DNA of 59,584 nt from Terriglobia bacterium (GTDB lineage Bacteria; Acidobacteriota; Terriglobia; Bryobacterales; Bryobacteraceae). The notes under the pieces were generated by a model that ran no database searches, had not been told where the DNA came from, and saw only the letters and a program-made list of their open reading frames with translations. The stretch's first letter is position 1. Every line of letters begins with the position of its first letter. Below, in pieces: positions 34,669-43,628 of this stretch. The translations under genes and the position numbers were made by a program. Where the stretch lies: positions 1 through 59,584 of the forward strand of contig JAIQFL010000015.1 in the NCBI GenBank assembly GCA_020073365.1, written 5' to 3'.

Positions 34669-36837
34669 TTATTTGCCTCCGGGCATTCCGCCCATGGGGT
34701 TGCCGGGGGGCGATTTCTTGTCGGCCGACTTCTTCTTGTCGGACTTATCGACGGTGGGATCCGCGAGCGCGATGACTTCGCCCGGCCGCACACCGGAAGC
34801 CAGTACCATCAACGATTCGCTCTGTTTCTGCAACTGCACTTCGCGCGCTTCGAACTTGCCGTTCTTCTGCTGCACGAATACCGTCGGCTTCCCGTTTCTC
34901 TGGAAGACCGCCTGCGTGGGAACGTGCAAGACGTCGGGAATCTTCTCGACCACGATTTCCACATCCGCCAGAAGACCCGGCCGCAGCAATGCCTGTAATT
35001 GCGAATCCTGCTCTGGGGGGATCGGCAGCTTGGCGTTATTGCGTTCCTCTTCCGTGTACATCGATCCGCCACCACCGCCACCGGCTCTCATCATGTTCGC
35101 CGGGTTGCCGCCCCCCATGAACCCGGCTCCTGCACCGCCGCCCGGCCCGCCGCCTTGCCGCCCGCCGCCCGCTCCAGCAGCGTCGCCGCCAGGAGCCCGG
35201 CCACCACCGTCGCCGCGGCCCCCCGCGCCACTCGCGCCACCCCGACCCACGCCCGCCTTGGCCATCAGGTCCTGAATCTGCTGCACGATCTTTGGCCTGT
35301 CGGCATCGCTGGCGGACTGCGCCTGCTGCCGCAACTGCTGCATCTTCTGGCGGTCTTCCTCGGAAAGATTGGCCATGCCGCGGCCTTGGCCACCGGGTGC
35401 GCCGCCACCCCGGCCTTGTCCACCGCCGGCTGCCTGATCGCCCCCGCTCCCGCGGCCTGGGCCACCGCCGGATGCCTGATCGCCACCGCCCCCACGGCCT
35501 TGGCCGCCACCGCCAGTTTGATCGCCTCCTTGCCCACGGCCTTGACCGCCACCGCTGCCTCGCCGTCCTCGTCCACCGCCCTGGCCGCCTTGGTCGGCCT
35601 GATCCTGATTATCCTGCCCAGCCGTCTGACCGGGCATTCCCGCCATTCCAGGCTGCCCGGCGCCGGGCATCCCCGGAATTCCACCAGCCACGCCGGGCAC
35701 TCCACCCTGCGCTCCCGGCACACCGCCCTGCAGGCTGGCAAAGAACGAAGACGCCGTGTTCACCAGGTTTTTCTTTGCGTTGCTTTCCGCGGTTGCCATG
35801 ACGCGATCCACATCCACCGGTTTCATCCCTAGCCCGGTCAGCAACTGCCGCATGTCGATGGAGAAGATCACGTCGAACTTTTTCGAGGGGTCGCCCGAGA
35901 ATACGTCGGAAGTGGCGGTTCCGCTCATGGCCTTAATCTTGCCCCGAAACTGCTGGTCGGGAATCGCATCCAACTGCAGCAAGGCATCCTGGCCTTCCTT
36001 CAGATTGGCGCGATCCAACTCGCCCACCTTGGTCAGGACCTCCAGTTCGGAAAGATCCAGCAGGTCGGCCACAGGCATGCCTGGCTGTAGTGTGTCGCCT
36101 TCGCGAATGTCCGGCATCTGTTGGCCGAAACTGAAGAAACCGGCGCGGTTCTGCCGGACGGCAACCAGCCCGGTGATTTGGGCCAAAGCCTTGGTCTGCG
36201 CGATGCGCTGCAATTCGCGGTTCACGTTGATCATGTTGGCGTTGCGCTGCTGCTGGTATACCGCGAGTTGGGAATCCGCCTGGTCCTTGCGTGCTTGGAT
36301 ATCGGCCTCCAGTTGGGTCAGCGCGCGCTTGGACTGCTCCAGCATGAGGATGTTCTTCTTGGCGTCGATGGCGTCGATGATGGGGTTGCGCTGAACGTCC
36401 AGCTCGGCACGCCGCACATCGTAACGCGTCTTCAGGAGGGTCACGGCATCCTGGCTCTGCTGGATCCCCAGATCCGCTTTGGCCTTCTTGATCTGTTCGT
36501 CTACCGATTGGACTCCGAGTCGCGCCTCTTCCAGGGCGGCCAGCCGCTCGGAATCGTCGTACTCGACGATCAGATCCTTCTCTCGCGCCAGTGAACCCAC
36601 CGGGGCCAGCGCGGTCACCTGCACCGTGCCGTTCAGGTTCGGAGCAAACAGCGTCACCGACCGGACCGCGCGCAGTTCGCCTCGCGTGAACGCGCGAATC
36701 ACCACGTCGCTCCGCTGCACCTTGGTGGTCGGAATCGTATCCAGCCGTTCCGGCAACTGCTTGTACAACCGGTACCCGCCCCAGCCCAGGGTCCCTAGGA
36801 TGGCCAGTCCGATAAGTCGATAGATTACCTTTTTCAT
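34669..36837 (-). CDS. HlyD-type efflux adaptor with a long glycine-rich insert
   Basis: 722 residues, far longer than usual. N-terminal TM helix (LIGLAILGTLGWGGYRLY), lipoyl half-motif (GTVQVTALAPVGSLAREKDLI), a helical hairpin (about residues 95-215) and a barrel (VGELDRANLKEGQDALLQLD). At about 365-600 an insert of Gly/Gln/Arg/Asp repeats (GGGQGRG and GGDQ units) with a short helical island (NLSEEDRQKMQQLRQQAQS) separates the beta-barrel from the membrane-proximal end (LLADVEIVVEKIPDVLHVPTQAV). Such an insert could be a flexible spacer or a peptidoglycan-contact region; its role is unknown. Confidence 0.88.
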   Translation of the reverse strand: MKKVIYRLIGLAILGTLGWGGYRLYKQLPERLDTIPTTKVQRSDVVIRAFTRGELRAVRSVTLFAPNLNGTVQVTALAPVGSLAREKDLIVEYDDSERLAALEEARLGVQSVDEQIKKAKADLGIQQSQDAVTLLKTRYDVRRAELDVQRNPIIDAIDAKKNILMLEQSKRALTQLEADIQARKDQADSQLAVYQQQRNANMINVNRELQRIAQTKALAQITGLVAVRQNRAGFFSFGQQMPDIREGDTLQPGMPVADLLDLSELEVLTKVGELDRANLKEGQDALLQLDAIPDQQFRGKIKAMSGTATSDVFSGDPSKKFDVIFSIDMRQLLTGLGMKPVDVDRVMATAESNAKKNLVNTASSFFASLQGGVPGAQGGVPGVAGGIPGMPGAGQPGMAGMPGQTAGQDNQDQADQGGQGGGRGRRGSGGGQGRGQGGDQTGGGGQGRGGGGDQASGGGPGRGSGGDQAAGGGQGRGGGAPGGQGRGMANLSEEDRQKMQQLRQQAQSASDADRPKIVQQIQDLMAKAGVGRGGASGAGGRGDGGGRAPGGDAAGAGGGRQGGGPGGGAGAGFMGGGNPANMMRAGGGGGGSMYTEEERNNAKLPIPPEQDSQLQALLRPGLLADVEIVVEKIPDVLHVPTQAVFQRNGKPTVFVQQKNGKFEAREVQLQKQSESLMVLASGVRPGEVIALADPTVDKSDKKKSADKKSPPGNPMGGMPGGK

Positions 36838-36869
36838 GTCAAACCATCTTTGCGCGTGGCGCCGTACTT

Positions 36870-38180
36870 CTACAGCTTCTTCTTACTGGCTCGCTTGGCC
36901 GCTTCGGCCGGGCTCTCCAGGGTTACGATCTCGCCTTCCTTCACGCCGCTCGTCACGATGATATCTTCATCGTTGCGCTCGCCCACCTGGATGGGCCGCA
37001 CCACGAAGTTCTTCCCGATCTGCACGTAAACCGCGGGCTTGCCGCCCTGGTCGAAGCTCGACCGCGCCGGAATCAGAAGCATATTCGGTAGCCGCTCGAT
37101 GATGATTTCCGCCGTGGAGCTCATGCCGGGGCGCAAGCGGTCGTCCAGATTCTTCAGCGTGGCACGCGCGGGGAAAGTCTTCTCCGCGGTCGTCCCACCT
37201 TTGAATACGAGGCTCGCGATGGGACTGATGAAGTCGATCTCCCCGAAGAACTCCTTGTCGGGTATGGCATCCACGCGCACCCGGACCGGCTGGCCCATCT
37301 GCAGCTTTCCGCGGTCTACCTCTTCCAGGTTGAGATTGATGTACAACTGGGAAAGGTCCGGCATTTCCGCGATCTCCGCCCCGGTCCAAACGTTGTCGCC
37401 CTCTTTGAACGGTGGCGTCGATTGTCCGAAGGTGCCCTGGGAACGGAAGTTCGGCAGCACGTTCACAATCCCGTCGTTGGCCGCCCGAAGCTGCATCATG
37501 GTGAGATACGTCTGGGCCAGACTCAGGTTCTTGGACGCGTTATCGCGGCGCTGGCCGAGCCGGCTCAGGTCCGCTTCATGTCCCACCTGGTGGGCGTTAA
37601 TGGTAGCCTTCACCTGCTGCAGACTGCCTTCCGACACGCCTACCTGAATGCGGTTCTTTTCGCCATCGATGGCGGAGAGGACCTCGGCCTTGCTGGCATC
37701 CAGCTTGGAACGCTCCACGTCGTATTCGGACGACATCTTGCTCATGGCATCCGCTTCGTCGTCCATCTTCTGGGTGGCCTTCATCTGCGTGATATCGCCA
37801 TCCGCCGACTGGACGTTGGTGGATCGCTGGATCACGTTCTGCTCCTGCTGCACGGGGTCGAATTGGACGATCACGTCGCCCTTCTTTACCATCCGCCCGT
37901 TATCCGCCAGGTGGACGATGCGCAAGCCAGGTACTTGCGGCGCCTTTAGGATGATCGAACGGGCGCTCTTGATATCGCCGCGCGTGCGCACGCTGATGAT
38001 GAAATCCGCGCGCCTCACGCGAGCCACCGCGACTTCGACTTCCGTGGTTGCGGTGTAGCGATACGCGGCGAACACACCGCTGCCGCACAGCAGCAGGCCG
38101 AGAATCCAGGTGATGATCTTGACACGTCTCGGATTCGACTTCCCTAAGCGTGTCGTTGGTCTTTGGTCCTTCGATGGCAT
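36870..38180 (-). CDS. HlyD-type efflux adaptor
   Basis: 436 residues. N-terminal TM helix (ITWILGLLLCGSGVFAAY), lipoyl half-motif (VPGLRIVHLADNGRMVKKGDVIVQF), helical hairpin (about 115-235), then the beta-barrel (LNLEEVDRGKLQMGQPVRVRVD) and C-terminal domain (NMLLIPARSSFDQGGKPAVYV). Second of three adaptor genes in a row; 32 bp before the next. It may form mixed adaptor hexamers with its neighbours or serve different pumps. Confidence 0.9.
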   Translation of the reverse strand: MPSKDQRPTTRLGKSNPRRVKIITWILGLLLCGSGVFAAYRYTATTEVEVAVARVRRADFIISVRTRGDIKSARSIILKAPQVPGLRIVHLADNGRMVKKGDVIVQFDPVQQEQNVIQRSTNVQSADGDITQMKATQKMDDEADAMSKMSSEYDVERSKLDASKAEVLSAIDGEKNRIQVGVSEGSLQQVKATINAHQVGHEADLSRLGQRRDNASKNLSLAQTYLTMMQLRAANDGIVNVLPNFRSQGTFGQSTPPFKEGDNVWTGAEIAEMPDLSQLYINLNLEEVDRGKLQMGQPVRVRVDAIPDKEFFGEIDFISPIASLVFKGGTTAEKTFPARATLKNLDDRLRPGMSSTAEIIIERLPNMLLIPARSSFDQGGKPAVYVQIGKNFVVRPIQVGERNDEDIIVTSGVKEGEIVTLESPAEAAKRASKKKL

Positions 38181-38308
38181 GACACTTCCCTGTAGATGCT
38201 GCTTCTCTCGATTGTTGGGCAGCCGGAGTACTCTCCGTCCCGTTGCCCGTGTGAATACTACGCGGGGCAGGCAGACGCAAAAGCTACCCCGCTCTACCCG
38301 GCAGCGTG

Positions 38309-39724
38309 CTAGATGGGACGTTGCAGAGCTACTACATCCCCTTTCTGCAGACCGGAACGGATCGCGACGGCGGTGAAACTGCTCAGACCGAGATCGACCT
38401 TCCTCTTGAGCCAGCCCTCCGGACCCTGCAGGAAAACGAACGAACCGCCACTCTCCACAAATACCGACTCTAGCGGCGCGACCACCGTGTTCCTTTCGGA
38501 TTTCATCACAACTTCCGCGCTCCCGGTGAGGTCCGGAATGAGGCGCGGGTCGCTCTTCTCGATCTTGATGCGGATCGGAATCTCACCCACATAGCTGGCA
38601 CGGAATGTGCTGGTCTTGGACATCGCACCGATGCCCAACAGCGACCCCGGCAACGCGACGTCATTGTAGGCGTCCAGCCGGACCGTAGCCTTCATTCCCA
38701 GACGAAGCCTCTCCGCATCCACCTGGTTGACGGTCGCGTTCAGAACCATCGAACTCGGGTCCACGATTGTGACGAAGGGCTGCCCGGCGTTGACCTGATC
38801 GCCTTCGCGGATCTGACCGAATTCTCCGTTGCGGACGATGCTGGCCATGACCACGATTCCATCCATCGGCGATTTGACGGTCATCCGCTGCACGTTGATT
38901 TCGGCGCGCGACAACTCGATCTTGGATTGGTCCCGATTTAACTCCGAGGCGCGGATGGCCGCCCGCTGCGATTCGTCCAACAGGGAGGACTCAAATACGA
39001 GCTGTTTGTACTTGAGCTCGGCCTCTTCCACCGCAAGCTTATACTTTTCGGCGTCGATCTTGGAACGGACATCCGCGGTCTGCAGATCGAGGAGAGCTTT
39101 GTCCCAGTCGGCCTTGGAGCTACGGACGGTTTGGTCGTGGGCCTCTTTGGTGGCCGCCAGATTAGCGGTCATCTTCTTAATACTGTTTTCCAACTGGACC
39201 ACCGAGTCTTTGTAGTCGTCCAGCCGCTGCAACTGGAACTGGGGGTCGAACTCGGCCACCACGTCGCCGGCCTTCACATGGATGCCGGCTTTGGCCAAGT
39301 GCAGCAGAATCAACGTAAAATCGCCACCCATCCCGCCGCCGGGATTGCCGCCACCGCCGCCACCGCCAAAGTTGTTGTCGCCGCCGCGGTTCATCCCCGA
39401 TCGGCTCCCGGTGATGCGAGGCGCCAGCAACGCGGCGAACTTCTGCGCGGCTACCGTGCCGTTCACTCGTATGCTGGAGTTCAGGTCCCCTAGCCCGACC
39501 GCCACGCTGGCCACGGTCACGACAGGACCGCCACCCGACGTTTTGGATTGCGCCTTACTATTCACGTACAAGCCGATCCCACCAGCCAGCACGATCGCGG
39601 CTAAAACTATGCCCCACAACGCCGTTCGTCTTCTGGCCGGCGGTTTCGGCGGCACAATTTCCGGTCCAGGCTTCTTTACCCCGCCGCCAGTATCTGGCGC
39701 CGGCAGGTTGCTCGCAGGTTGCAT
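38309..39724 (-). CDS. HlyD-type efflux adaptor with a glycine-rich loop
   Basis: 471 residues. N-terminal cytoplasmic Pro-rich segment, TM helix (ALWGIVLAAIVLAGGIGLYV), then a Gly-rich loop (about 110-135, RGGDNNFGGGGGGGNPGGG) inserted inside the first lipoyl half. The hairpin (about 165-285), DGIVVMASIVRNGEFGQIREGD and the barrel follow. First gene of the probable operon adaptor-adaptor-adaptor-permease-TolC. Confidence 0.88.
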   Translation of the reverse strand: MQPASNLPAPDTGGGVKKPGPEIVPPKPPARRRTALWGIVLAAIVLAGGIGLYVNSKAQSKTSGGGPVVTVASVAVGLGDLNSSIRVNGTVAAQKFAALLAPRITGSRSGMNRGGDNNFGGGGGGGNPGGGMGGDFTLILLHLAKAGIHVKAGDVVAEFDPQFQLQRLDDYKDSVVQLENSIKKMTANLAATKEAHDQTVRSSKADWDKALLDLQTADVRSKIDAEKYKLAVEEAELKYKQLVFESSLLDESQRAAIRASELNRDQSKIELSRAEINVQRMTVKSPMDGIVVMASIVRNGEFGQIREGDQVNAGQPFVTIVDPSSMVLNATVNQVDAERLRLGMKATVRLDAYNDVALPGSLLGIGAMSKTSTFRASYVGEIPIRIKIEKSDPRLIPDLTGSAEVVMKSERNTVVAPLESVFVESGGSFVFLQGPEGWLKRKVDLGLSSFTAVAIRSGLQKGDVVALQRPI

Positions 39725-40080
39725 TTACACCCTTCTTGCCCAGGAGGGCCCGTTATTTCGCCAAAGTTGCTTCAATCGAAAAGACGACAATCTTATCTCA
39801 AAGGTTATCCCCATCACACAGAGAGTTCCACTTTTTTCAGGCCCAGAGCCCGTTGACCTCATGTTTGCATGCCGTTGTCGAGGTCCCACCTTACCCTACC
39901 CCCTTCCAGGCCCCACCTCGAACGTGCACTGCGGTGGCGCTCAGCCCTCGCCTCCCCTACCCGTCCGCTTTCCAGGCCACCGCCCCCCAAAATGTGCATC
40001 GTGGCGGCGCTCAACCGCAGCCACCCCCGCCTGTCCGCCTTCCAGGCCCCGCCCCGCGCCCCGTGTTATCGTGAAAGGCA
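39725..40080. other. Divergent intergenic region with three-fold direct repeat
   Basis: No gene. It separates the efflux operon (-) from scpA (+) and must hold both promoters. TTCCAGGCC recurs at 39904, 39970 and 40040, at intervals of 66 and 70 bp. Between these the sequence repeats as a GC-rich tandem unit containing GTGCA and a GGCGCTCA block. The last partial copy runs up to the scpA start. Confidence 0.65.
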
Positions 40081-40869
40081 GTGTCATCGTCGCTCAATTT
40101 TCACCTGGAACAGTATCAAGGACCGCTGGATCTGCTCTTGGACCTGATTCGCAAACAGCAGATCGACATCAAAGACATTCCCATCGCCACCATCACTGCG
40201 CAGTATCTGGAGTACATCGACAGGGCAAGGGAGATGGATATCGACTTGGGTGCCGAATTTGTTTACATGGCGGCGACCCTGATCCACATCAAGTCCAAAA
40301 TGCTGCTGCCGCGCGACCCGGCGCTCGAAAATGATGCCGACGGCGCCGACGATCCCCGGCAGGAGTTGGTCGAGCGGCTTCTGGAACACGAGCGGTTCAA
40401 GAACGCCGCCGAAATGCTCCAGCAAAAACGCATGATCGAGGAAAACGTCTGGTCGAATCCGCAGATCAAGGCCTTCGTCTCCGAGGACGACGATCCCGGC
40501 CTGGCGATCACCCTGTTCGACCTGGTCAAGGCCTTCGGTGAGTTGCTCGATCGGGCTAAGAACCGCCCGGTCTATGAGGTGGAGTCCAGCGACATCACCG
40601 TCTCGGACATGATCCGCTACCTGAAGGAGCGCTTCCTCGAAATCGGTGAGGACCAGCCGGTGTTCATCCTGCGGATCTTCGAACAGCAGCGCACCCGCCG
40701 CGCTATGATCGCACTCTTTCTGGCGGTGCTCGAAATGGTCCGAATGCAGGCCGTAATGGTGACACAGAAGGACTTATTCGGCGAGATCGCCCTCAAACGT
40801 CACGCCAGCTTCGACTCCGTGTTCGCCTCCGGCCAGCCCCTCGCCGCCATCGAAAAAGACTACCTCTGA
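40081..40869 (+). CDS. scpA: Segregation and condensation protein A
   Basis: 262 residues with a GTG start. Kleisin subunit of the Smc-ScpAB condensin, needed for chromosome compaction and segregation. The N-terminal Smc-binding part is typical: FHLEQYQGPLDLLLDLIRKQ, IDIKDIPIATITAQYLEYI, AAEFVYMAATLIHIKSKMLLP-like region. The C-terminal winged helix ends in FLAVLEMVRMQAV. GAAAGG precedes the GTG closely. scpB follows after 6 bp. Confidence 0.95.
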   Translation: MSSSLNFHLEQYQGPLDLLLDLIRKQQIDIKDIPIATITAQYLEYIDRAREMDIDLGAEFVYMAATLIHIKSKMLLPRDPALENDADGADDPRQELVERLLEHERFKNAAEMLQQKRMIEENVWSNPQIKAFVSEDDDPGLAITLFDLVKAFGELLDRAKNRPVYEVESSDITVSDMIRYLKERFLEIGEDQPVFILRIFEQQRTRRAMIALFLAVLEMVRMQAVMVTQKDLFGEIALKRHASFDSVFASGQPLAAIEKDYL

Positions 40870-40875
40870 ACCAGC

Positions 40876-41841
40876 ATGGAAGAATTCGAAACACCCCCGG
40901 AAGGCGTCAGCCCGGAGCAGAAACAATCGGAACAGGCAACGCCCCAGCCCGAACCTGAACCCTCTGTATCGATGGAAGCGAGCGCAACCCCGGAACCTGC
41001 TCTGCCCGACACGCTGCTGCAGCCCGAACCGTCAGTTTCGATGGAGGAGTTGCTGGCCTCGAACGAGCCTGTCGCGGAGGACGCCCCACCGCCCGTCTCC
41101 CTGGAAGACTCCCAGCTCAAGGCCGTGCTCGAAGCCATTGTTTACGTGGCGGAGGAGCCGCTGACTCTGGCCCAGATCTCGACTGCCCTTCAGCAACCGG
41201 TCGAGCGGATCCGCACTCTGCTGGAACAGCTCGTGGCGGAATTCGACAGGCCAGAGCACGGCGTCACCGTCCGGGAAGTCGCCGGGGGATACAAGATGGC
41301 CACCAAGGCGGAGCATCACGAAGCCGTACGCAGCTTTGTCAAGGGCCTGAAGCCGCCGCTCAAGCTGTCCCTCCCGGCGCTCGAGACCTTGGCTGTAATC
41401 GCCTACAAGCAGCCGGTCACCTCGCCCGAGATCATGGAGATTCGCGGCGTACGGGGTGCCGGGGTTCTCAATACCCTCCTCGACCGCAAGTTGATCGCAG
41501 CCGCCGGGCGCAAGAACGTAATCGGCAAGCCGATCCTCTATAAGACCACCAAGGAGTTCCTCATACAGTTTGGACTCAAGGACTTAAGTGAGCTCCCATC
41601 GCTCAAGGAATTTGAGGAGATCCGCCGCATGGCATTCGCTGACAGCGAGATCGAGGCAGGCGGCACCGCCTGCCCCACCACTGCTGGGGTGGCGCAGGCG
41701 GTGCCGCCTGCGCAGCAGGATTCTCTCCCGGCAACTGATGGAGTAGCCGCGGACGGCGAAATCACTCCCAGCCACCGGGACAGCCCGGAGCCTTCGGACG
41801 CCCCCGCACCCGATCACGGCGACCAAGACCAGGAGGGCTGA
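40876..41841 (+). CDS. scpB: Segregation and condensation protein B
   Basis: 321 residues, longer than usual because of low-complexity ends. Partner of ScpA; two tandem winged-helix domains lie at about 75-235 (LKAVLEAIVYVAEEPLTLAQI, LPALETLAVIAYKQPVTSPEI, RGVRGAGVLNTLLDRKLI). The first ~70 residues are acidic with a twice-repeated PEPSVSMEE-like motif. The C-terminal tail (about 255 on) is partly encoded by a palindromic repeat element read in frame. Its stop overlaps the rluB start (TGATG). Confidence 0.94.
   Translation: MEEFETPPEGVSPEQKQSEQATPQPEPEPSVSMEASATPEPALPDTLLQPEPSVSMEELLASNEPVAEDAPPPVSLEDSQLKAVLEAIVYVAEEPLTLAQISTALQQPVERIRTLLEQLVAEFDRPEHGVTVREVAGGYKMATKAEHHEAVRSFVKGLKPPLKLSLPALETLAVIAYKQPVTSPEIMEIRGVRGAGVLNTLLDRKLIAAAGRKNVIGKPILYKTTKEFLIQFGLKDLSELPSLKEFEEIRRMAFADSEIEAGGTACPTTAGVAQAVPPAQQDSLPATDGVAADGEITPSHRDSPEPSDAPAPDHGDQDQEG
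41655..41711. repeat. Palindromic repeat element inside the scpB coding region
   Basis: GGCAGGCGGCACCGCCTGCC (41655-41674) and GCAGGCGGTGCCGCCTGC (41694-41711) are each palindromic, and the two are also inverted copies of each other around a short centre. The element is read in frame as GGTACPTTAGVAQAVPPA near the ScpB C terminus. The second half nearly equals the intergenic palindrome at 12993-13010. Confidence 0.85.
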
Positions 41842-42596
41842 TGGCTGAAGAACGCCTCCAAAAAATCCTGTCGCTGGCCGGCGTCGCCTCCCGCCGCCAG
41901 GCGGAAAGGCTCATGCTCGAGGGCCGCGTTGCGGTGAACGGAACGGTTATCACCGAACTGGGATCCAAGGCCGACCTCCAACGGGACCACATCAAGGTCG
42001 ATGGCCGCCTGCTTCGCGCTCCGAAACGCCAGATTTACATCGTCCTGTACAAGCCCAACAACACCGTCACCACGGTCCGCGACCCGGAGGGCCGCGCGAC
42101 GGTCATGGAATTGCTCCATGGGGTGAAGGAGCGGGTGTACCCCGTGGGACGCCTGGATTACCACAGCGAAGGCCTGTTGCTGCTCACCAACGATGGCGAA
42201 GTCGCCAACGCCATCATGTCGGCTGCCACGCATCTCCCCAAGACCTATGTAGTCAAGGCCAATGGCGTCCTGACCCCCGAACAGCAGCAGCAGTTTCGGG
42301 AGGGCGTCCCGCTGTCGGGCCGCCGCACCATGCCTGCCGGCCTGAAACTCATTCGTGAGGGCGACAACCCCTGGTATGAGGTGAAGCTTTATGAGGGCCG
42401 GAATAACCAGATCCGCTTGATGTTTAAGCATTTTGGCCGTCTGGTCGAAAAGCTTAGACGAGTGCGGATCGGCCCTCTGGAGCTGGGACCGCTGAAGCCC
42501 GGCCAGTTTCGCTATCTCCAGGACGAGGAAGTGCAAAAGCTCAAGCGCGCCATTCAACCGGCCAAGCCGCCGCCCCGCGATCGGGAACCCGTATGA
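41841..42596 (+). CDS. rluB: Pseudouridine synthase, RluB/RsuA family
   Basis: 251 residues. An N-terminal S4 RNA-binding domain (RLQKILSLAGVASRRQAERLMLEGRVAVNG) precedes the catalytic domain with VGRLDYHSEGLLLLTNDG, holding the catalytic aspartate. KVKANGVL-type and GRNNQIRLMF motifs follow. RluB modifies U2605 of 23S rRNA. The scpA-scpB-rluB order is widely conserved, which favours RluB over RsuA. Starts within the scpB stop and overlaps the next gene by ATGA. Confidence 0.92.
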   Translation: MAEERLQKILSLAGVASRRQAERLMLEGRVAVNGTVITELGSKADLQRDHIKVDGRLLRAPKRQIYIVLYKPNNTVTTVRDPEGRATVMELLHGVKERVYPVGRLDYHSEGLLLLTNDGEVANAIMSAATHLPKTYVVKANGVLTPEQQQQFREGVPLSGRRTMPAGLKLIREGDNPWYEVKLYEGRNNQIRLMFKHFGRLVEKLRRVRIGPLELGPLKPGQFRYLQDEEVQKLKRAIQPAKPPPRDREPV

Positions 42597-42994
42597 ACCG
42601 AATCTCCGACGTCCTCGGTACCGCCCGGACCATCGCCGTTGTTGGTCTGTCCAGCAAACGCTACCGCCCCAGCTATGGGGTTGCGGAGTATATGAAGAGG
42701 TCCGGGTACCACATCATCCCGGTCAATCAGCACGAAACCGAAGTCCTGGGCGAGAAGTGCTACCCGGATCTCGACTCGGTCCCTGAACCCATTGATATCG
42801 TGGACATTTTCCGGCGCTCCGAGTTCGTCCTGCCGGTTGTGGAGGCGGCCATCCGGAAGGGCGCCAAGGCCATCTGGATGCAGGAGGGCGTGATCCACGA
42901 GGATGCCGCGCGGCTCGCTGAGGCGGCGGGATTGACGGTCATCATGGATAGCTGCATTCTTAAGGACCACCGGCGACTGGCGCACGCCTCGTAA
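42593..42994 (+). CDS. CoA-binding domain protein (YccU-like)
   Basis: 133 residues, a single Rossmann CoA-binding domain as in succinyl-CoA synthetase alpha and E. coli YccU: RTIAVVGLSSKRYRPSYGVAEYM, IIPVNQHETEVLG, PIDIVDIFRRSEFV, AIWMQEGVIHEDAARLA and MDSCILKDH. Function of the standalone form is unknown. ATGA overlap with rluB. Its last codons are duplicated downstream of the Uma2 gene (43648-43667). Confidence 0.9.
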   Translation: MNRISDVLGTARTIAVVGLSSKRYRPSYGVAEYMKRSGYHIIPVNQHETEVLGEKCYPDLDSVPEPIDIVDIFRRSEFVLPVVEAAIRKGAKAIWMQEGVIHEDAARLAEAAGLTVIMDSCILKDHRRLAHAS

Positions 42995-43013
42995 CGCGGG
43001 CATTTGTCGCGCG

Positions 43014-43019
43014 TATAAT
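43014..43019 (+). promoter_or_regulatory. Candidate -10 box of the Uma2 gene
   Basis: A perfect TATAAT 15 bases before the Uma2 ATG (43035); GGAAG follows and may serve as ribosome binding site. No clear -35 box. It lies inside the segment bounded by the direct repeats, so the gene would carry its own promoter. Confidence 0.45.
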
Positions 43020-43034
43020 TGGAAGCGTAACGCT

Positions 43035-43628
43035 ATGCCTACTACCGTCACGGATTGGCCTGCCCAAATAGATCCGCCGCGCAAGCTCTGGACCCGTTCG
43101 GAGTACGACGCGCTTTCGTCTGGCGTGTTTGATGGCCAGCGGCTGGAACTCATCGAAGGCGAGTTGATCGACAAGATGGGCAAGAAGCCACCGCACAGGA
43201 ATTCAGTTGCGCTCCTCCTGAAATGGTTGTTCAGCAAATTCGGAGCGGACTGCGTATTACAGGCGGCGCCGATCGACGTGGCGCCTGAGGACAATCCCTC
43301 CAGCGAGCCCGAACCGGATCTCAGCGTACTGAAGCGGGACCTGTCCCATTTCGCGAGGACCAGCCCGCAGCCGGCCGATCTGCACCTGGTGATCGAGGTG
43401 GCAGATTCCACGCTGGGCTTCGACCTGCGTACGAAGGCCGGTCTCTACGCGCGGGCGGGCATCGTGGAATACTGGGTGCTGGACGTTGCCGGCCGCCGCA
43501 TGATAGTGCATCGCGATCCCCAAGCCGGACGCTACTCCTCGGTTGTCGCATATGAGGCCGGGGAAAGCATAGCTCCGCTGGCCGCTCCGGATTCCCGTTT
43601 TCGGGTCGGCGATGCGTTTCTGGAATAG
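43035..43628 (+). CDS. Uma2 family endonuclease-like protein (DUF820)
   Basis: 197 residues with the PD-(D/E)xK nuclease fold of the Uma2/DUF820 family: RLELIEGELIDKMGKKPPH, EPEPDLSVLKRD, LHLVIEVADSTLGFDLRTKAGLYARAGIVEYWVLD. The acidic D and the E-V-A (ExK-like) positions plus the following lysine are present. Such genes are abundant in Cyanobacteria and Acidobacteria, usually without a known target, and may be mobile or selfish. Flanked by 20-bp direct repeats here. Confidence 0.88.
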   Translation: MPTTVTDWPAQIDPPRKLWTRSEYDALSSGVFDGQRLELIEGELIDKMGKKPPHRNSVALLLKWLFSKFGADCVLQAAPIDVAPEDNPSSEPEPDLSVLKRDLSHFARTSPQPADLHLVIEVADSTLGFDLRTKAGLYARAGIVEYWVLDVAGRRMIVHRDPQAGRYSSVVAYEAGESIAPLAAPDSRFRVGDAFLE

